From positions 228,729,322-228,793,321 of the forward strand of contig NC_061510.1 of the NCBI RefSeq assembly GCF_022539505.1: a stretch of DNA of 64,000 nucleotides, written 5' to 3'. Positions 47,005-57,702 of this stretch are shown piece by piece. The position numbers and the translations under genes are program-made. This DNA comes from Lolium rigidum (taxonomy: Eukaryota; Streptophyta; Magnoliopsida; Poales; Poaceae). Under the pieces are notes generated by a model that saw only the letters and a list, made by a program, of their open reading frames with translations, made no database searches and was not told the origin of the DNA. Each line of letters begins with the position of its first letter. Within the stretch, counting starts at the first letter, position 1.

Positions 47005-47222
47005 CTCGTGAGCAATTAGGATAAGTAAGTTAGTGAAGTGATCAAGTGTGCACAATTTTATGTAGAATTTCAAGGAAAAGTAGAGCATAAATTTCTCTTT
47101 TTGAAAAAGAGTTATCCAGGATAAGAGTGAGAATAAATTTTCATAAGTATTCACTTCATTGATTTTGAAACTAAGCTTTTCAGACGTCCATTCTAACTAG
47201 GGTCTCCTAAGGTCAAACAATG

Positions 47223-47234
47223 GCTCTGATACCA
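47223..47234 (-). other. Primer binding site of element B (initiator Met-tRNA type)
   Basis: On the minus strand TGGTATCAGAGC follows the 5' LTR end by three bases. It is the same primer type as LARD A. Confidence 0.9.
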
Positions 47235-50200
47235 ACTTGTCAACACCCGGATTTTTACGTCCAGATGCCTGTTATGCCATACATCGCAATCCCAGGAATA
47301 TTGTTGTTGCGAGACATAACAGTTGAATATCATAAGTCATCATTCATTACATACCATAGTCGTCTTACAAATAGATCACATGATCCCATATTACAATAAT
47401 AGTTGAACTATTGTTTCAACACACATCACAAATACATAGCGGAAGCGTAAGTAGAAGGGGACTCTATAGTCCACAGGCCAACGCTTGACGTCAGGAGTAG
47501 TCCTAGTTGTCGTAGACGTCCTGCTGTCCATCCTCTACATACTGCTGCTCCTCTTCATAGTCTGGCCATTTGAATAGCCAGGGACAAAGCCGTGAGTACT
47601 TTAAAGTACTCGCAAACTAATACTAATGTAAGTACTAACAATTTGAGTAAGGGGGGTGCTAAGCTCTAGTTTCTTTTGCATAAAGCCAATTTTAGTTCAC
47701 AAGTATTTGAAATAAAAACTCTTCAAGTGCTAACTAGCTCAAGTGGGAACATTAGTGTCATTCCCACAACTCAGTTGTGTTTTCAAGTCAAAGTCACCAT
47801 TTCAAGTTCAAATCACAAGTCACCCTTCCATGTCACATTTTTGAAAATGGTCTGATGACGGAACAGTATGGCCTTTCCAATCGTCCATAACCGTGGACGC
47901 GGCTATTCGAATAGTTCTACACTCTGCAGAGGTCGTACACTTGTGCCACAACATTTGCAATAATCCGTCAGGGTTAACTGGCCCTGATTTACCACCCTCC
48001 GTGTGCGGACTACCAACCATAACCTTTCACTTACATACCCTAGTATAGGCATCTCTCCCCATGAGCTTGGCCTCCCAGTGAAGACAAACTATCAGCCTGG
48101 GAACTGCACAGGGCTTGGGCCGGACATTCACCTCATATTCACGTCATATCACATCATTTCATATTCCTTTGGAGGCAGCCCTTGGCATAACCCCGATGAC
48201 TCTTGTTTAGAGGGAACCCATACTAAGATATATAAATTTCCAGTTAAGCCCTACCCATATCAGGTATTGTGGGGATACTTGTAAAAATTGGAATGGTATC
48301 GCATCCGAACCCAACCATCAGTTTTTTGTAAAGTTCACCACGTCATTCACCAGTCACATTCACCTTCAAAATCTTTCAACAGAATGACTCATCATTCCAA
48401 GGTTTTCAAATTCATTTCAAACTCACAAGTTCCCATCTAGAGCAGTCAATTTTAATTTAGCACTAGCATCTAAATATGAGGGGTGCTAAGTAATTTGCTT
48501 TGTTTCTAGGCTAACCTTGATACTCTTGTACTCATCCAATACTTCCAAGTGAATCATGAATCAAAAAGTACTTTGATAAAACAAAGTTAAGTAAAGCTTG
48601 TAAAGTAAATCCGGGAAATAGGATCATGAACATAAAGTAAATGGGTAATGCCTTGCTCATGGTGAGCTTTGCACTTTGCAAGAGTATTATCTTGCAACAA
48701 TAGAACTTGCAATGGTGTTAGCTTGCAAGAGTATAGCTTGCCTTGGTGGTTGAGGTGGTCAAAGTGGTCTTCTTCTCCTTGAACGTAGACTTCCTCCTCC
48801 TCTTGATACTCCTCGGTACTAGCGTCTAAAATACGAAATACGGGGTACAATCACCAAGCAATTCATTGGCTATTCTAAAAATCACATGTATTCACACAAA
48901 CTATTCTATTCACACAATTAATACAATTTGGTGCATTGGTGGTCTTGCTTGAGGAAAAATAATTTCCTCTCATTTCATATGTAAATGATAGTTTCCCTAT
49001 AGTTCTTGAGGAATAATTTCCTCTCATTGAGTCTTCTTTAAGATTTAATTTCTCAAACAATCCCTCATGAATTCAGGTTGACCTAAGTCAACCATTCATC
49101 ATCATCATTTGAGAAAATGATTTAAATGAGGCAGAGATACCTCATACTATTTAATACTTCTACAAATGATTTAAAATCTCCAAGTATTTCATATGAGAGC
49201 ATTTGACCAGGGGTCCAAACTTCATATGAAAGTACTTGGGACAAGATTTAAATGAATTGCAACACCTCATATAATTTACACCAATTAAACTAGCATCACA
49301 CATTACTATTAAGTGGATAGATGTGTTGTTTTCTTATTTAAGAAAAATAATTCCCTCTCATTCTAATTAAGGTGTTACTTTTAATTACTTAGAGAAATAA
49401 TTTCCTCTCATTATCCTATTAAGATTTAATTTCTCTTATGAATAATATATGACCTAGGTTGACTAAGTCAACCTCTTCATACTCATCATTTAAGAAAAAT
49501 GACTTAAATGAGATGAAGCACCTCATACAATTTAATCCTAATATGGTAAAGATTTAATATCATTAAGCAATTCATATGAGACCTAAATGACCAGAGTCTT
49601 TACCTCATTTTGAATTGTTCAAGACAAGATTTAAATGAGAGAAAAACTCCCATGTGATTTATTAATAGTTTTGGACAATATCTTTGACTAGAAATAGCCA
49701 TATAGTCCTTTAATTAAGCTAGGCCATGATCATTCAAAGTAACCATACCATATTTTTGCATAAACAATTAGTGTAAGTGAGATGTGAATTATATCAATTG
49801 GATTTACTTCAAAATTCAAAGTGGTTGATTTTTAAGATTTATTTGAATACTAAAAAGTCTATGACTTGTTATTTTTGTCGCATTAATTCTACACAAGATT
49901 TTGATGTGGGACCAGTGGGGTTGGATAGATCTTTTTGCCAGCTTTCCACAAATATAAAGTTCATCAAAATTGGTTGAGTAGATTTGAAACTATTTAATTT
50001 CTAAGACAGGACCAGTATTTGCATTTAAACTAAGCTGAATTAAACCAATTCAAATCTTTGGGCTCTGGCGGGAAAGTTAACGGGCCAGCGAGGGAGAGAG
50101 GAAAGTGGGCCGGCCCAGTTAGCGTTTCAACGCGCCACGGGCCAACTGACAAAGGGGCCCGCACGTCAGCGACTTACTCTTACCGAAACGGTACCGGTGA

Positions 50201-51784
50201 TCGTGAGCGGTTGGATTAGATGGCGATCCGACGGTCGCACATCGTCGTCGTCGTCGGGGAGAAGGGAGGTGCTGGCACGGCGGGGTAGGGGGTCGGCGGT
50301 GAGCTGAGGCTCCGGCGAGGGTCGGCGTTGACGCGAGGCGAGGTTGTCGTCGACGGCGAGTGCGCTGGTACCAGTGGCGAGGCTGGAGGTGGCCTGAATC
50401 GACGCCGGCGAGATGAGGTACTAGCGGGCTCCAGCGGCTAAATTGGGGAGCTCCGGTGATGAATCGAGAAGGGGAAGTGGTCGAGGAGGGCGAGGGAAGA
50501 GTGGGGATGCTGCTGGTGTGCTTGGATGGCTAAGGGGAGCTCGGTATTTATAGAGGGGCGAGTGTGCTGCGAGGCGCGGACGAGGTCAACGGCGAGGTCG
50601 TCGTTCCAGGGCGACGAAGGGGCGAGGAAGGTGCGCAGGAGGTAGGCGATGTCACGGCGGTCCTTGGGGCATTAATGGCACGGTACGGCGAGGCGTACGA
50701 CGGTCGAGCGATGGCACGTACTGGCGCGGATGCGGCGGGATTGTGTCGTCGTCTCCGGCGGCGGCGGGCAAGGGCAGTGGTCGTGCGCGTGTCTGGCGGG
50801 ATCGTGCATGTGCGGTGATGCTCCACGCGTCGAGAGGGAGTCCAGGGCGTGAGCGAGGTGGTGGCGCGGCGCGTGGCCAGTGGTGCATGTACGTGTACTG
50901 CGGTGACGTCATCGGCATGGTGTGGCCGTCCTTGGGCGCGCTCGTTCCGGCGGCTGTCGGCCTCCTCCTCGACAGTGGCGTGGCTAGGGAGGTCTAGGGA
51001 GGTGTGGTGGCGCTCAGAGACGTGGTGGCCAAGGTTGAGGGGAGGGAGAAGAGAGGAGGGTGCACCATGGTGGTGACATGGCCGGCATGGCCATGCCATG
51101 CTAGCTTTGGCTCCTCCTCTTAGGGTTTATGTGTTGGGGTAGGGAGAGAGGGGACAGGGGAGCAAGGTGGAATGAAATGGGGCAAGTTAGTTTGAGGTAA
51201 AGCACTATTTCAAATAGGGTTTGCAAATGTGCCTATTTGCAAATTGCAAGTTTTGTCAAAATTTGGTTCATGCACTTTGGTTCAAAAAAAATTTGAAAAT
51301 AGATGATTGGGATGAGTTGCAATTGACCAGAGGCAAACATGGGTGGTGGGGGAATTTTAAAAATCAAAGAAATGCAAATTTGCTCAAAGTGAGATTGTTG
51401 CATTTGATAAAAAGTCTCAACTTTGCATTCATATAGAATTTGATCCAAAGTGAATTTGGCATGGTTGTCTTTACAAAAGTTGTTCACCTTGATGTCCTCT
51501 TGGATGACATGCAAAGACTTGAGCAAGTTTGGTTTGAAAATTTTGAATTGCAAGGGCTCAAAGTAGTGATCGGACTATAATTGGCAGTTTTGACCATAAT
51601 CACATGTGATCACCAATTGAGTTTGAAAAATCATTTGATTTGTGTTTCTTTGATTCCAAAAGTTGTAATAAGTGTTTAGTAACATATTACAACTAATGGT
51701 GAAGGCCAAATTGGTCTAGGGCAAAGATTTGGAAAAATGGCCTAAACCATATGTGAGGGTTTTGGGATTTTCTAGCTTTTTCTT

Positions 51785-51865
51785 GGGATTTCTATTTTCG
51801 TGCCCCTGCTTCGTTAGTTGTACTCAGTTTTCCCCAGCTCGTTAGTTTTTCCTCAGCTTTCCCCT
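51785..51865 (+). repeat. Left terminal inverted repeat of the DNA element
   Basis: It begins GGGATTTCTATTTTCG and matches the reverse complement of about 56850-56933 with a few mismatches. The phrase CTCAGTTTTCCCC occurs inside. Confidence 0.85.
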
Positions 51866-52007
51866 CCCTCTAGTTTGAAACCCCTCGAAGACGCGGGTTG
51901 CCGTCAGGTCAGAGGCCTTACCGTTACCGTTAATCCGACGGGTGGGGCTGCACGGAGGTGGGGCTGCATAGAGGGCAGTTCCTCTCCGACCGTCTCGTGC
52001 CGACGGG

Positions 52008-52177
52008 TAGCCATCCATCTACCGCCGACGCGTGGGCCGTTTTATTTCCTGATTGTATACGCGGTGCTGCCAATGACAAATGGGGCCGCTCTTAGCCATC
52101 CATCTACCGCCGACGCGTGGGCCGTTTTATTTCTCGATTGTATACGCGGTGCTGCCAATGACAAATGGGGCCGCTCT
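52008..52177 (+). repeat. 85-bp direct tandem duplication in the DNA element
   Basis: Copies at 52008-52092 and 52093-52177 start TAGCCATCCATCTACCG and are nearly identical. A shorter related piece (GGGGC-CGCAGCCAATGA) recurs twice just downstream. No gene is seen between here and 52540. Confidence 0.88.
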
Positions 52178-52540
52178 ATGGGGCTGCCGCAGCCAATGAC
52201 CAGTGGGTCATCTATTTATTTATAGAAAATTATATATTGCCGCTCTGTGGGGCCTCCGCAGCCAATGATCGCTGTGGCAGGTGACTATTTTCGCAGCTTA
52301 ATCTAAAGTGACTCTTATGCTAAACATTGTGCATCCCGACGTTGACCTAGCAGTGGCGGCGAGCATAGCCGTTCTGACCATGCCGATATTGGCATCGGCA
52401 TCGGCATCGTTTGGAGGATGTGGTGCTCGAATAATAGTGGAAATGCGATATTATTTTTTACATAATATATAGAAAATAGCTAGATCTCTAAATCGATGCA
52501 TATGAAGCTACATATATATTCTTGGTCATAATCCCCTTAT

Positions 52541-53137
52541 CTAAAGGGGATGGATGCATGGCTTCACGTCGTCGTCACTTTCATCGTCGGTATCTTCGTC
52601 GTCCGAGTAGTAGTACTTCCCGCACATTGTTCCGTCGAACACCTTCACCGTGAGCACATCATCGCCTTCATATTTGAAGTGTACGTAGCAGCCGAAATCC
52701 ACACCGTGCGCGATGGCGAAATTCTCCCAGCCCTTGTCGAGATACATCCGGCCTTGTCCGTCAAATAGGACCTCCACGGTCCAGAGACGAGGACCGCAGT
52801 CAGCTGCTCGCAGATACACCTTAGCTGGCTCCTGGCCGTCAAGATATTCGGCAAACTTTTTTGGGAGTGCCTGCAAAGAGATCGAGCGCCGATCGTTTGA
52901 AATTAAAGTTTTTTTAGAACATGCCCATAATTAATCACATGCATCATATATGTGTGAACGCGTACGTACCTTCTTGACCAAAGGGTCTTCGTAGATGACG
53001 ATGAAGAACTCCTCTATGATCAATGGCGGTGTTGACGACGGTGGTGGTGACAATGATGATGATCCACCACCCCGGCCGCCCCTTCCCCTTCCCCTTCCCC
53101 TTCCCCTTCCGGTCCGCGTCCGAGACGTGGAAGCCAT
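52541..53137 (-). CDS. B3 DNA-binding domain protein, two exons, 165 residues
   Basis: Plant B3 proteins are nuclear transcription factors. Exon 1 is 53137-52970 and exon 2 is 52870-52541, separated by a 99-bp intron with donor GTACGT and acceptor TTTGCAG, phase 0. The N-terminus (residues 1-40) is an Arg-Gly repeat tract followed by Ser/Pro. The B3 fold starts at EEFFIVIYEDPLVKK, continues with the strand LPKKFAEYLDG across the exon join, then KVYLRAADCG, WTVEVLF, GWENFAIAHGV and VHFKYEGDDVLTVKVFDGT. An acidic tail follows. At about 165 residues it resembles a single-domain REM-type B3. A TATA box (53216-53222, minus, TATAAAA) lies about 80 bp upstream. It is intact, so it may be recently captured or selected; a source gene copy should exist elsewhere. 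Confidence 0.82.
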
Positions 53138-53215
53138 GGCAATGGATGATCAAGTGTATGTGACCGAAGAAGAGAGAGGCGGAACCTATTGACACAAGGG
53201 ATGGCCGTGTGGGTG

Positions 53216-53222
53216 TTTTATA
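53216..53222 (-). promoter_or_regulatory. TATA box of the B3 gene
   Basis: TATAAAA on the minus strand, followed about 80 bp later by the B3 start codon. Confidence 0.55.
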
Positions 53223-53241
53223 AGGGAGAGATGACCGTTGT

Positions 53242-53372
53242 AGGGGTTTACACAATAAAATAAGGAGGAGGTGAACGTTGGTGGGGGTTTACACAATAAA
53301 TTAAGGAGGAGATGACCGTTGTGGGGGTTTACACAATAAATTAAGGAGGAGACGACCGTTGTGGGGGTATAT
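53242..53372 (+). repeat. 40-bp tandem repeat upstream of the B3 gene
   Basis: About three copies of a unit containing GTGGGGGTTTACACAATAAA and TTAAGGAGGAGATGACCGTT occur in a row. They lie just upstream of the B3 promoter. Confidence 0.85.
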
Positions 53373-53449
53373 ATCTCAACAAAAAAGTAATGCGGACTAT
53401 CTTGACGGAAATGGAACTTCGTGATATAGTTTAGGATAGTTTACCATTT

Positions 53450-53880
53450 TACCGTGAAAAGTAATGCCTAAAAGAAATGGTAATTCATGATAGTTTATCA
53501 TTTACCGTAATGGCTACAACAAATCGTTGATGGTTTATCATTTTTTGCGCGCAAAGTAATGGCTACAAGAAATGGGTGATGGTGTATCATTTTTTGCGTG
53601 CAAAGTAATGGCTACAACAAAATCGGTGATGGTTTATCGTTTTTTGCGTGAAAAGTAATGGCTACAAGAAATGGGTGATGGTGTATCATTTTTTGCGTGA
53701 AAAGTAATGGCTACAACAAAATCGGTGATGATTTATCGTTTTTTGCGTGAAAAGAAATGGGTGATGGTGTATCATTTTTTTGGCGTGAAAAGTAATGGCT
53801 ACAACAAATCGGTGATGGTTTATCATTTTTTTGCGTGAAAAGTAATGCCTACAAAGAGTTTATAATTTAGCTCGTGAAAA
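53450..53880 (+). repeat. Tandem array of about 45-50-bp units in the DNA element
   Basis: Roughly eight degenerate copies contain GGTGATGGTTTATCATTTTT, GCGTGAAAAGTAATGG and CTACAA. Such subterminal or internal arrays are common in Mutator-like elements. No gene is seen here. Confidence 0.85.
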
Positions 53881-54877
53881 ATAATGCAGAAAACCAAACT
53901 TTGCGTGAAGCTAACCGACGACAGAGAGAGAGAGGGTGGTGGCCCCGACCAGAGAGAGAGATAGGGGTTATCCTGCCCGTTAGATCATACGATCAACGGT
54001 CGGCGGGCACGATCCGCGTGACATGGGCTAGACCAATCAGGACAATGTTGGGTGTCTGTGAGAGTTTGTGAAGGGAGAGGGCAAAACTGAGTAGTATCAA
54101 GAAACCAAGGGCAAGTGAGTAGTAAACAGACTAAGGGATTCAAATATGAGATTTAAAAAATGGAAAATACGTGTTTTGTACAATGAAACCCATCTTGGCC
54201 TACCTCAAACTATTTGCAATACAAATCTACATGAGTGTGAAAATTATGGCCTCATTCAGACAAAGTATGTTTTGGGGAAAGCTGTTTTGGGTAGGGCTTA
54301 TTATGGAAAACCATGCACCTTCATAGCTACTAGGTGATTTGAGAAGTGGCAATTTGTGGTGAAACTTGATTTATCTATGATTTATCTATGATTTGAGAAG
54401 TGGCAATTTGTGGTAAAGACTCAATGAGTAAGTGCCACTCTTTTTCGGAATTTTTTGCACATTAAATAACTCATTTAACTAGTTAATCCCATTTGTTGAC
54501 TCTCTGTTGACCAGCCACTTGAGGGTAAAACTGATTATATTGCACTAGCCAGTATTAGCACTCAAGGGGAAAACTGAGCACACAAAAAATGCTAGTATAT
54601 GACTCGAGGGTATACCTGAGTATATCTAAATTTCCAGGGTTAGACCCGAGGACGCGTGTTGCGATGCGAAGTGGAAGACGTGCCACCGTTGACGCGTGTC
54701 GCGGTGCGGACGTGCAAATAGTGGACGCGGGTCGCATTTAGGACGCGTAAGCCCCTCCCTCCCTCTGCACACAGTCGTCTCATTCTCGCTCACGCACGAA
54801 ACCACCCCTCTCACGTCCCATCAACTTCTCCAAATCGAAAAAACCCCAACCGCCGTACGCACGCTACCCTGCCGGCG
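53881..54877 (+). other. Noncoding middle of the DNA element with TIR-like phrases
   Basis: No gene is seen. Phrases resembling the TIR interior (AAAACTGAGTAGTA near 54082, GGGGAAAACTGAGCAC near 54567) occur, with a short duplication GATTTGAGAAGTGGCAATTTGTGG near 54340 and 54390. The part 54640-54750 has repeated GACGCG motifs and should contain the promoter of the F-box gene. Confidence 0.5.
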
Positions 54878-56263
54878 ATGGAGAAGAAGAATGCGCCGGC
54901 GGCCGTCGTCTTCGAGCCCGTCGCCTCCGAGCCCGTCGCCTCCGCGCCCGTCGCCGCCGAGCCCGTCGCCGCCGAGCGCGTCGCCTCCGAGGGCGGCGCA
55001 TCCAAGCGCGGCACCTCCGTGAACTGGGCCTCTCTCTCGGCTGATGGACCACTTCACAAGATCGGCCAATGCTTACTGGCGAACGAGGAGTACGCCGACA
55101 CCTACTCTGCTATGAGGCAAGTCCGTAGAAATTGGCGCTCGGGTTTGCTCGAGCCCGACGTGCACTCGGACGAATGGATCATGCTACACCACGCCCTTCC
55201 ACGCGTCGCTGAGTTCACCTTCCTCCAACTCGGCACATCACGCTACGTCACCATAGATCTATCGGAAGTTCATACAAGGTTCAAATTCCTCCATATCTAC
55301 CTTTTTATTTTCAATCTTAAACACATCTTAGTGCTGAATGTTATCTTCATCAATATATTTTAGATACTACTTCGTCGGCTTTTGCCGTGGTGTCATCATG
55401 CTTGCCCAGAAGAACCCGCCGCACAAGATACGGCTGTTGAACCCACTCACAAAGAAATCGAACACTACGTTTGAGGCGCAGATGCCATCTGTTTTTCTGA
55501 AATCAGTCGCTGTTATCAAATCCCCGACTATGATCTTCGTTGCCACACATTACCCGTCGGAAATTGGTTGGGTCGATGAGAGCACTCCAACTAAGGATAT
55601 AAATGAAGATTGGGGAGAAGGAAGATTTTCGATCAAGAACCATTGTATGCGTTGCATTACCCCGTTCAATGGTGAACTGTATGCGTAGGCCGGTGACAAT
55701 TTTGAGATCGGAAGAATAGTGTGCACCAATGTACAGTTGCGGCAGCGCGCGAGCACTGTCAAGATGGAGACACTAATTTCGTTTCCAGAACTTGGACGTC
55801 AGAAGTTCTACCTTGTGAAGTCAGATGGTGATCTGCTGCTTGTGTTGTTGGTCAGCGAGGCTTTGGTGGGCAAACCATTGGTGTACCGTGTGGACACTCA
55901 GAGCCGCTCTCTCCATCCGGTCAGTAACATTGGCAGTAATGCCTTCTTCGTGAATTATATCCGGTGTATCTCCGTCGACACCAGAGTGTACCCGACACTT
56001 CGACCTGGCAGCATCTACTACGCGGATTTGGGTTATATCAGAGAGTACTCTCATGATACAAAGGCCTGGATGAGTGGCCAGTACGTGTGGATAGAATAGG
56101 AAGCTACGGTATGAGTAATGAACACATGCCATACCGTTTGGAGGATGTATTGGCCGCACACTGCAGACGGAAGGAGTTCAATGAATATTTCCTTGGGGAA
56201 ATGCACGAATGGAGCGACGAAAAATATATGAGGAGGAATGAAGAACAAATTCATTCATCCTAA
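54878..56263 (+). pseudogene. F-box/DUF295 (KIB-type) protein gene, broken by a stop and a frameshift
   Basis: F-box proteins recruit substrates to SCF ubiquitin ligases; this type has a C-terminal DUF295 beta-propeller. Exon 1 is 54878-55278 (donor GTTCAA after ACAAG), intron to 55363 (TTTTAG), exon 2 from 55364. The N-terminus has a repeated Val-Ala-Ser-Glu-Pro stretch, then an F-box-like WASLSADGPLHKIGQCLLA to VRRNWRSG. The propeller follows: GFCRGVIMLA, WGEGRFSIKNHC, then after an in-frame TAG (55686-55688) RQKFYLVKSDGDLLLVLLV, SLHPVSNIGSNAFF and RPGSIYYAD. A 1-bp frameshift near 56090 moves the usual C-terminal tail (MPYRLEDVLAAHC) into another frame, ending at 56263. Without these two lesions it would be full length for a cereal family member, so it is a retained gene copy and not a fragment. 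Confidence 0.8.
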
Positions 56264-56933
56264 TCTTCTTGTTGTCCATACATTGCGTGCGTGATCTTGT
56301 ATATTTTTCAGCTTAGTTTGTCGTGAACATTAACAACGTTATTGCTCGCTTTTGGCTGTTGTATGCGGTTTATGTATTATACTTAGTTTTGTGATTATGC
56401 TCGTTGTGAATTTATCATATACTAGCTTCTAGATTTGCTACTAGATTTGCTGCCATATTGGGCAAAAAACGAGGGCCAAAAGGCATAAATAACCCCGGAG
56501 ATTTGCTACTAGATTTGCTGCCATATTGAAGAAAGACAGAAATAGAAGCTTCTCTAGATTTGATACTAATTTGGTGAAAAAGACAGAGAGAGAAAGAGGG
56601 GAAAAGGTGCTCTTAAAAATGCCAATTTGGGCCGAGAGAGACAAAACCCAGCTCATGCTCACGTGCAACCAAACGCTTCTCGTCCTGTCCCACGCGGTCC
56701 CTTTCTACCAGCCCCACGCGACGCGGACCCACACGACCCGGCCCCACACGACGCGGCCCCACAGACGACGCGGCGCAACACGTCAGCACAGAACGTCCAA
56801 ATAAACGGATTCCTTCCGTCTGAGCTCCTTCTGCGGGTTTCAGACATAGGCTTGGGGAAAACTGAGGAAAAACTAAGGGGCTGGGGAAAACTGAGTACAA
56901 CTAACGACCCGAGGGCATGAAAATAGAAATCCC
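56264..56933 (+). other. Right end of the DNA element including the right TIR
   Basis: No gene is seen. A GCTACTAGATTTGCTGCCATATTG phrase is repeated near 56437 and 56506 (split here as GCTACTAGATTTGC plus TGCCATATTG), and a stretch of CACACGACGCGGCCC repeats lies near 56720-56770. The right TIR is about 56850-56933, ending AATAGAAATCCC. Confidence 0.65.
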
Positions 56934-57702
56934 TTTATTCTTTTATTTTTCTTTGCTTCACTTTGACAAGAGTGAGGTTTATTTGGTGTTAGATTGAGTT
57001 GGGTGAAAGGTTCAAACCATTTTGAGGCAATGGAAGTGGCTAGGTCAAGATTTGATAATTTGGCTAAGTGCCACATATGCCTCTATGCATATGTTGGATT
57101 TTATTTTGTTTCTTACTTGAATTGGTTGGTAAGTGCTTGGTTGAGTGTGTTGAGGTATTTCCATTCATCTACTCAAGGTAGACAAAGCTAAGCTCATCAT
57201 TTTCAAAAAGTAGCCATAGGCTTGCATATGCTTTTTTCTTAAATAAGATCTTTTCTTTTTATTTTATTTTTCATAAATTGATGACAAGAGGGATGAGGTT
57301 TTAGGGTTTAGTAAGTTTTGCAAGGGTTCACCACCATTTTAGCAAAGTAAGAAAGTAGAGTTCAAAACCTCCATATTAGGGCTATAGGCCCACATATGTA
57401 TTTCTCTTCTATTTTGGGTTTCTCAAAATAGATCCAAAAGATTTTGAGAAGGTTAGGATTTAGGGTTTTTTCTTACTTGATCTCTTTCTCTTTTATTTTA
57501 TTTGGTTTGTGATCTTCACTTGATCACTTTAAGGTTTTAGGGTTTATCACATAAGCATAATTACACTCATCATGGCAAAAACACAAGTAATAGGTATGAG
57601 CACTAAGCATAGCACTCTATTTAAGAAAAGTTTTTGTTGGTTCTCATTTTTGAAAAAAAACACATTCATTTTCTCTTTGTTTTAAAAATTTGGGGTGTTA
57701 CA

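Larger units (their letters stand above)
51785..56933. mobile_element. Non-autonomous DNA transposon with long TIRs, probably Mutator-like, carrying two genes (Pack-MULE candidate)
   Basis: Both ends carry the same inverted sequence for about 80 bp: GGGATTTCTATTTTC... and further in GTTAGTTGTACTCAGTTTTC. The right flank TTTATTCTT matches the empty site in the other LTR, and the left flank is the same except for a missing AT, which fits a 9-bp target duplication. Long TIRs and 9-bp duplications point to the Mutator superfamily. No transposase is present. The cargo is a B3-domain gene (minus) and an F-box/DUF295 gene (plus), arranged divergently, with tandem repeats between them. Confidence 0.72.
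39666..57702 (-). mobile_element. Element B: Tekay-type gag-only element with 5.3-kb LTRs (TR-GAG/LARD-like), minus strand
   Basis: Read on the minus strand: 5' LTR 57702-47238 (interrupted by a DNA element), primer site, a small ORF, gag, polypurine tract, 3' LTR 44981-39666. The LTR starts TGTAACACCCC and ends GTGTTGACA. The primer site matches initiator Met-tRNA. The end of the interior, ATCTCGGGACGAGATT then AAGGGGGAAGGG, is the hallmark of Tekay/Del chromoviruses. The interior is only 2256 bp, with no protease, reverse transcriptase or integrase. It is flanked by perfect TSDs GATAC, and the LTRs look nearly identical. Confidence 0.93.
47238..57702 (-). repeat. 5' LTR of element B, interrupted by a 5.15-kb DNA element
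   Basis: 47238-51784 and 56934-57702 together reproduce the 3' LTR (about 5.3 kb). The outer end CACCCCAAATTTT... is complementary to the + strand GGGGTGTTACA, and TSD GATAC follows. Since the other LTR has the empty site (around 44210-44218), the DNA element arrived after B inserted. Confidence 0.95.

Noticed and set aside
51785..56933. PIF/Harbinger or hAT origin for the DNA element
   Set aside because: The flanks do not show a TTA/TAA trinucleotide or a clear 8-bp duplication, and the TIRs are too long for typical hAT elements. A 9-bp duplication with one 2-bp deletion fits Mutator better.
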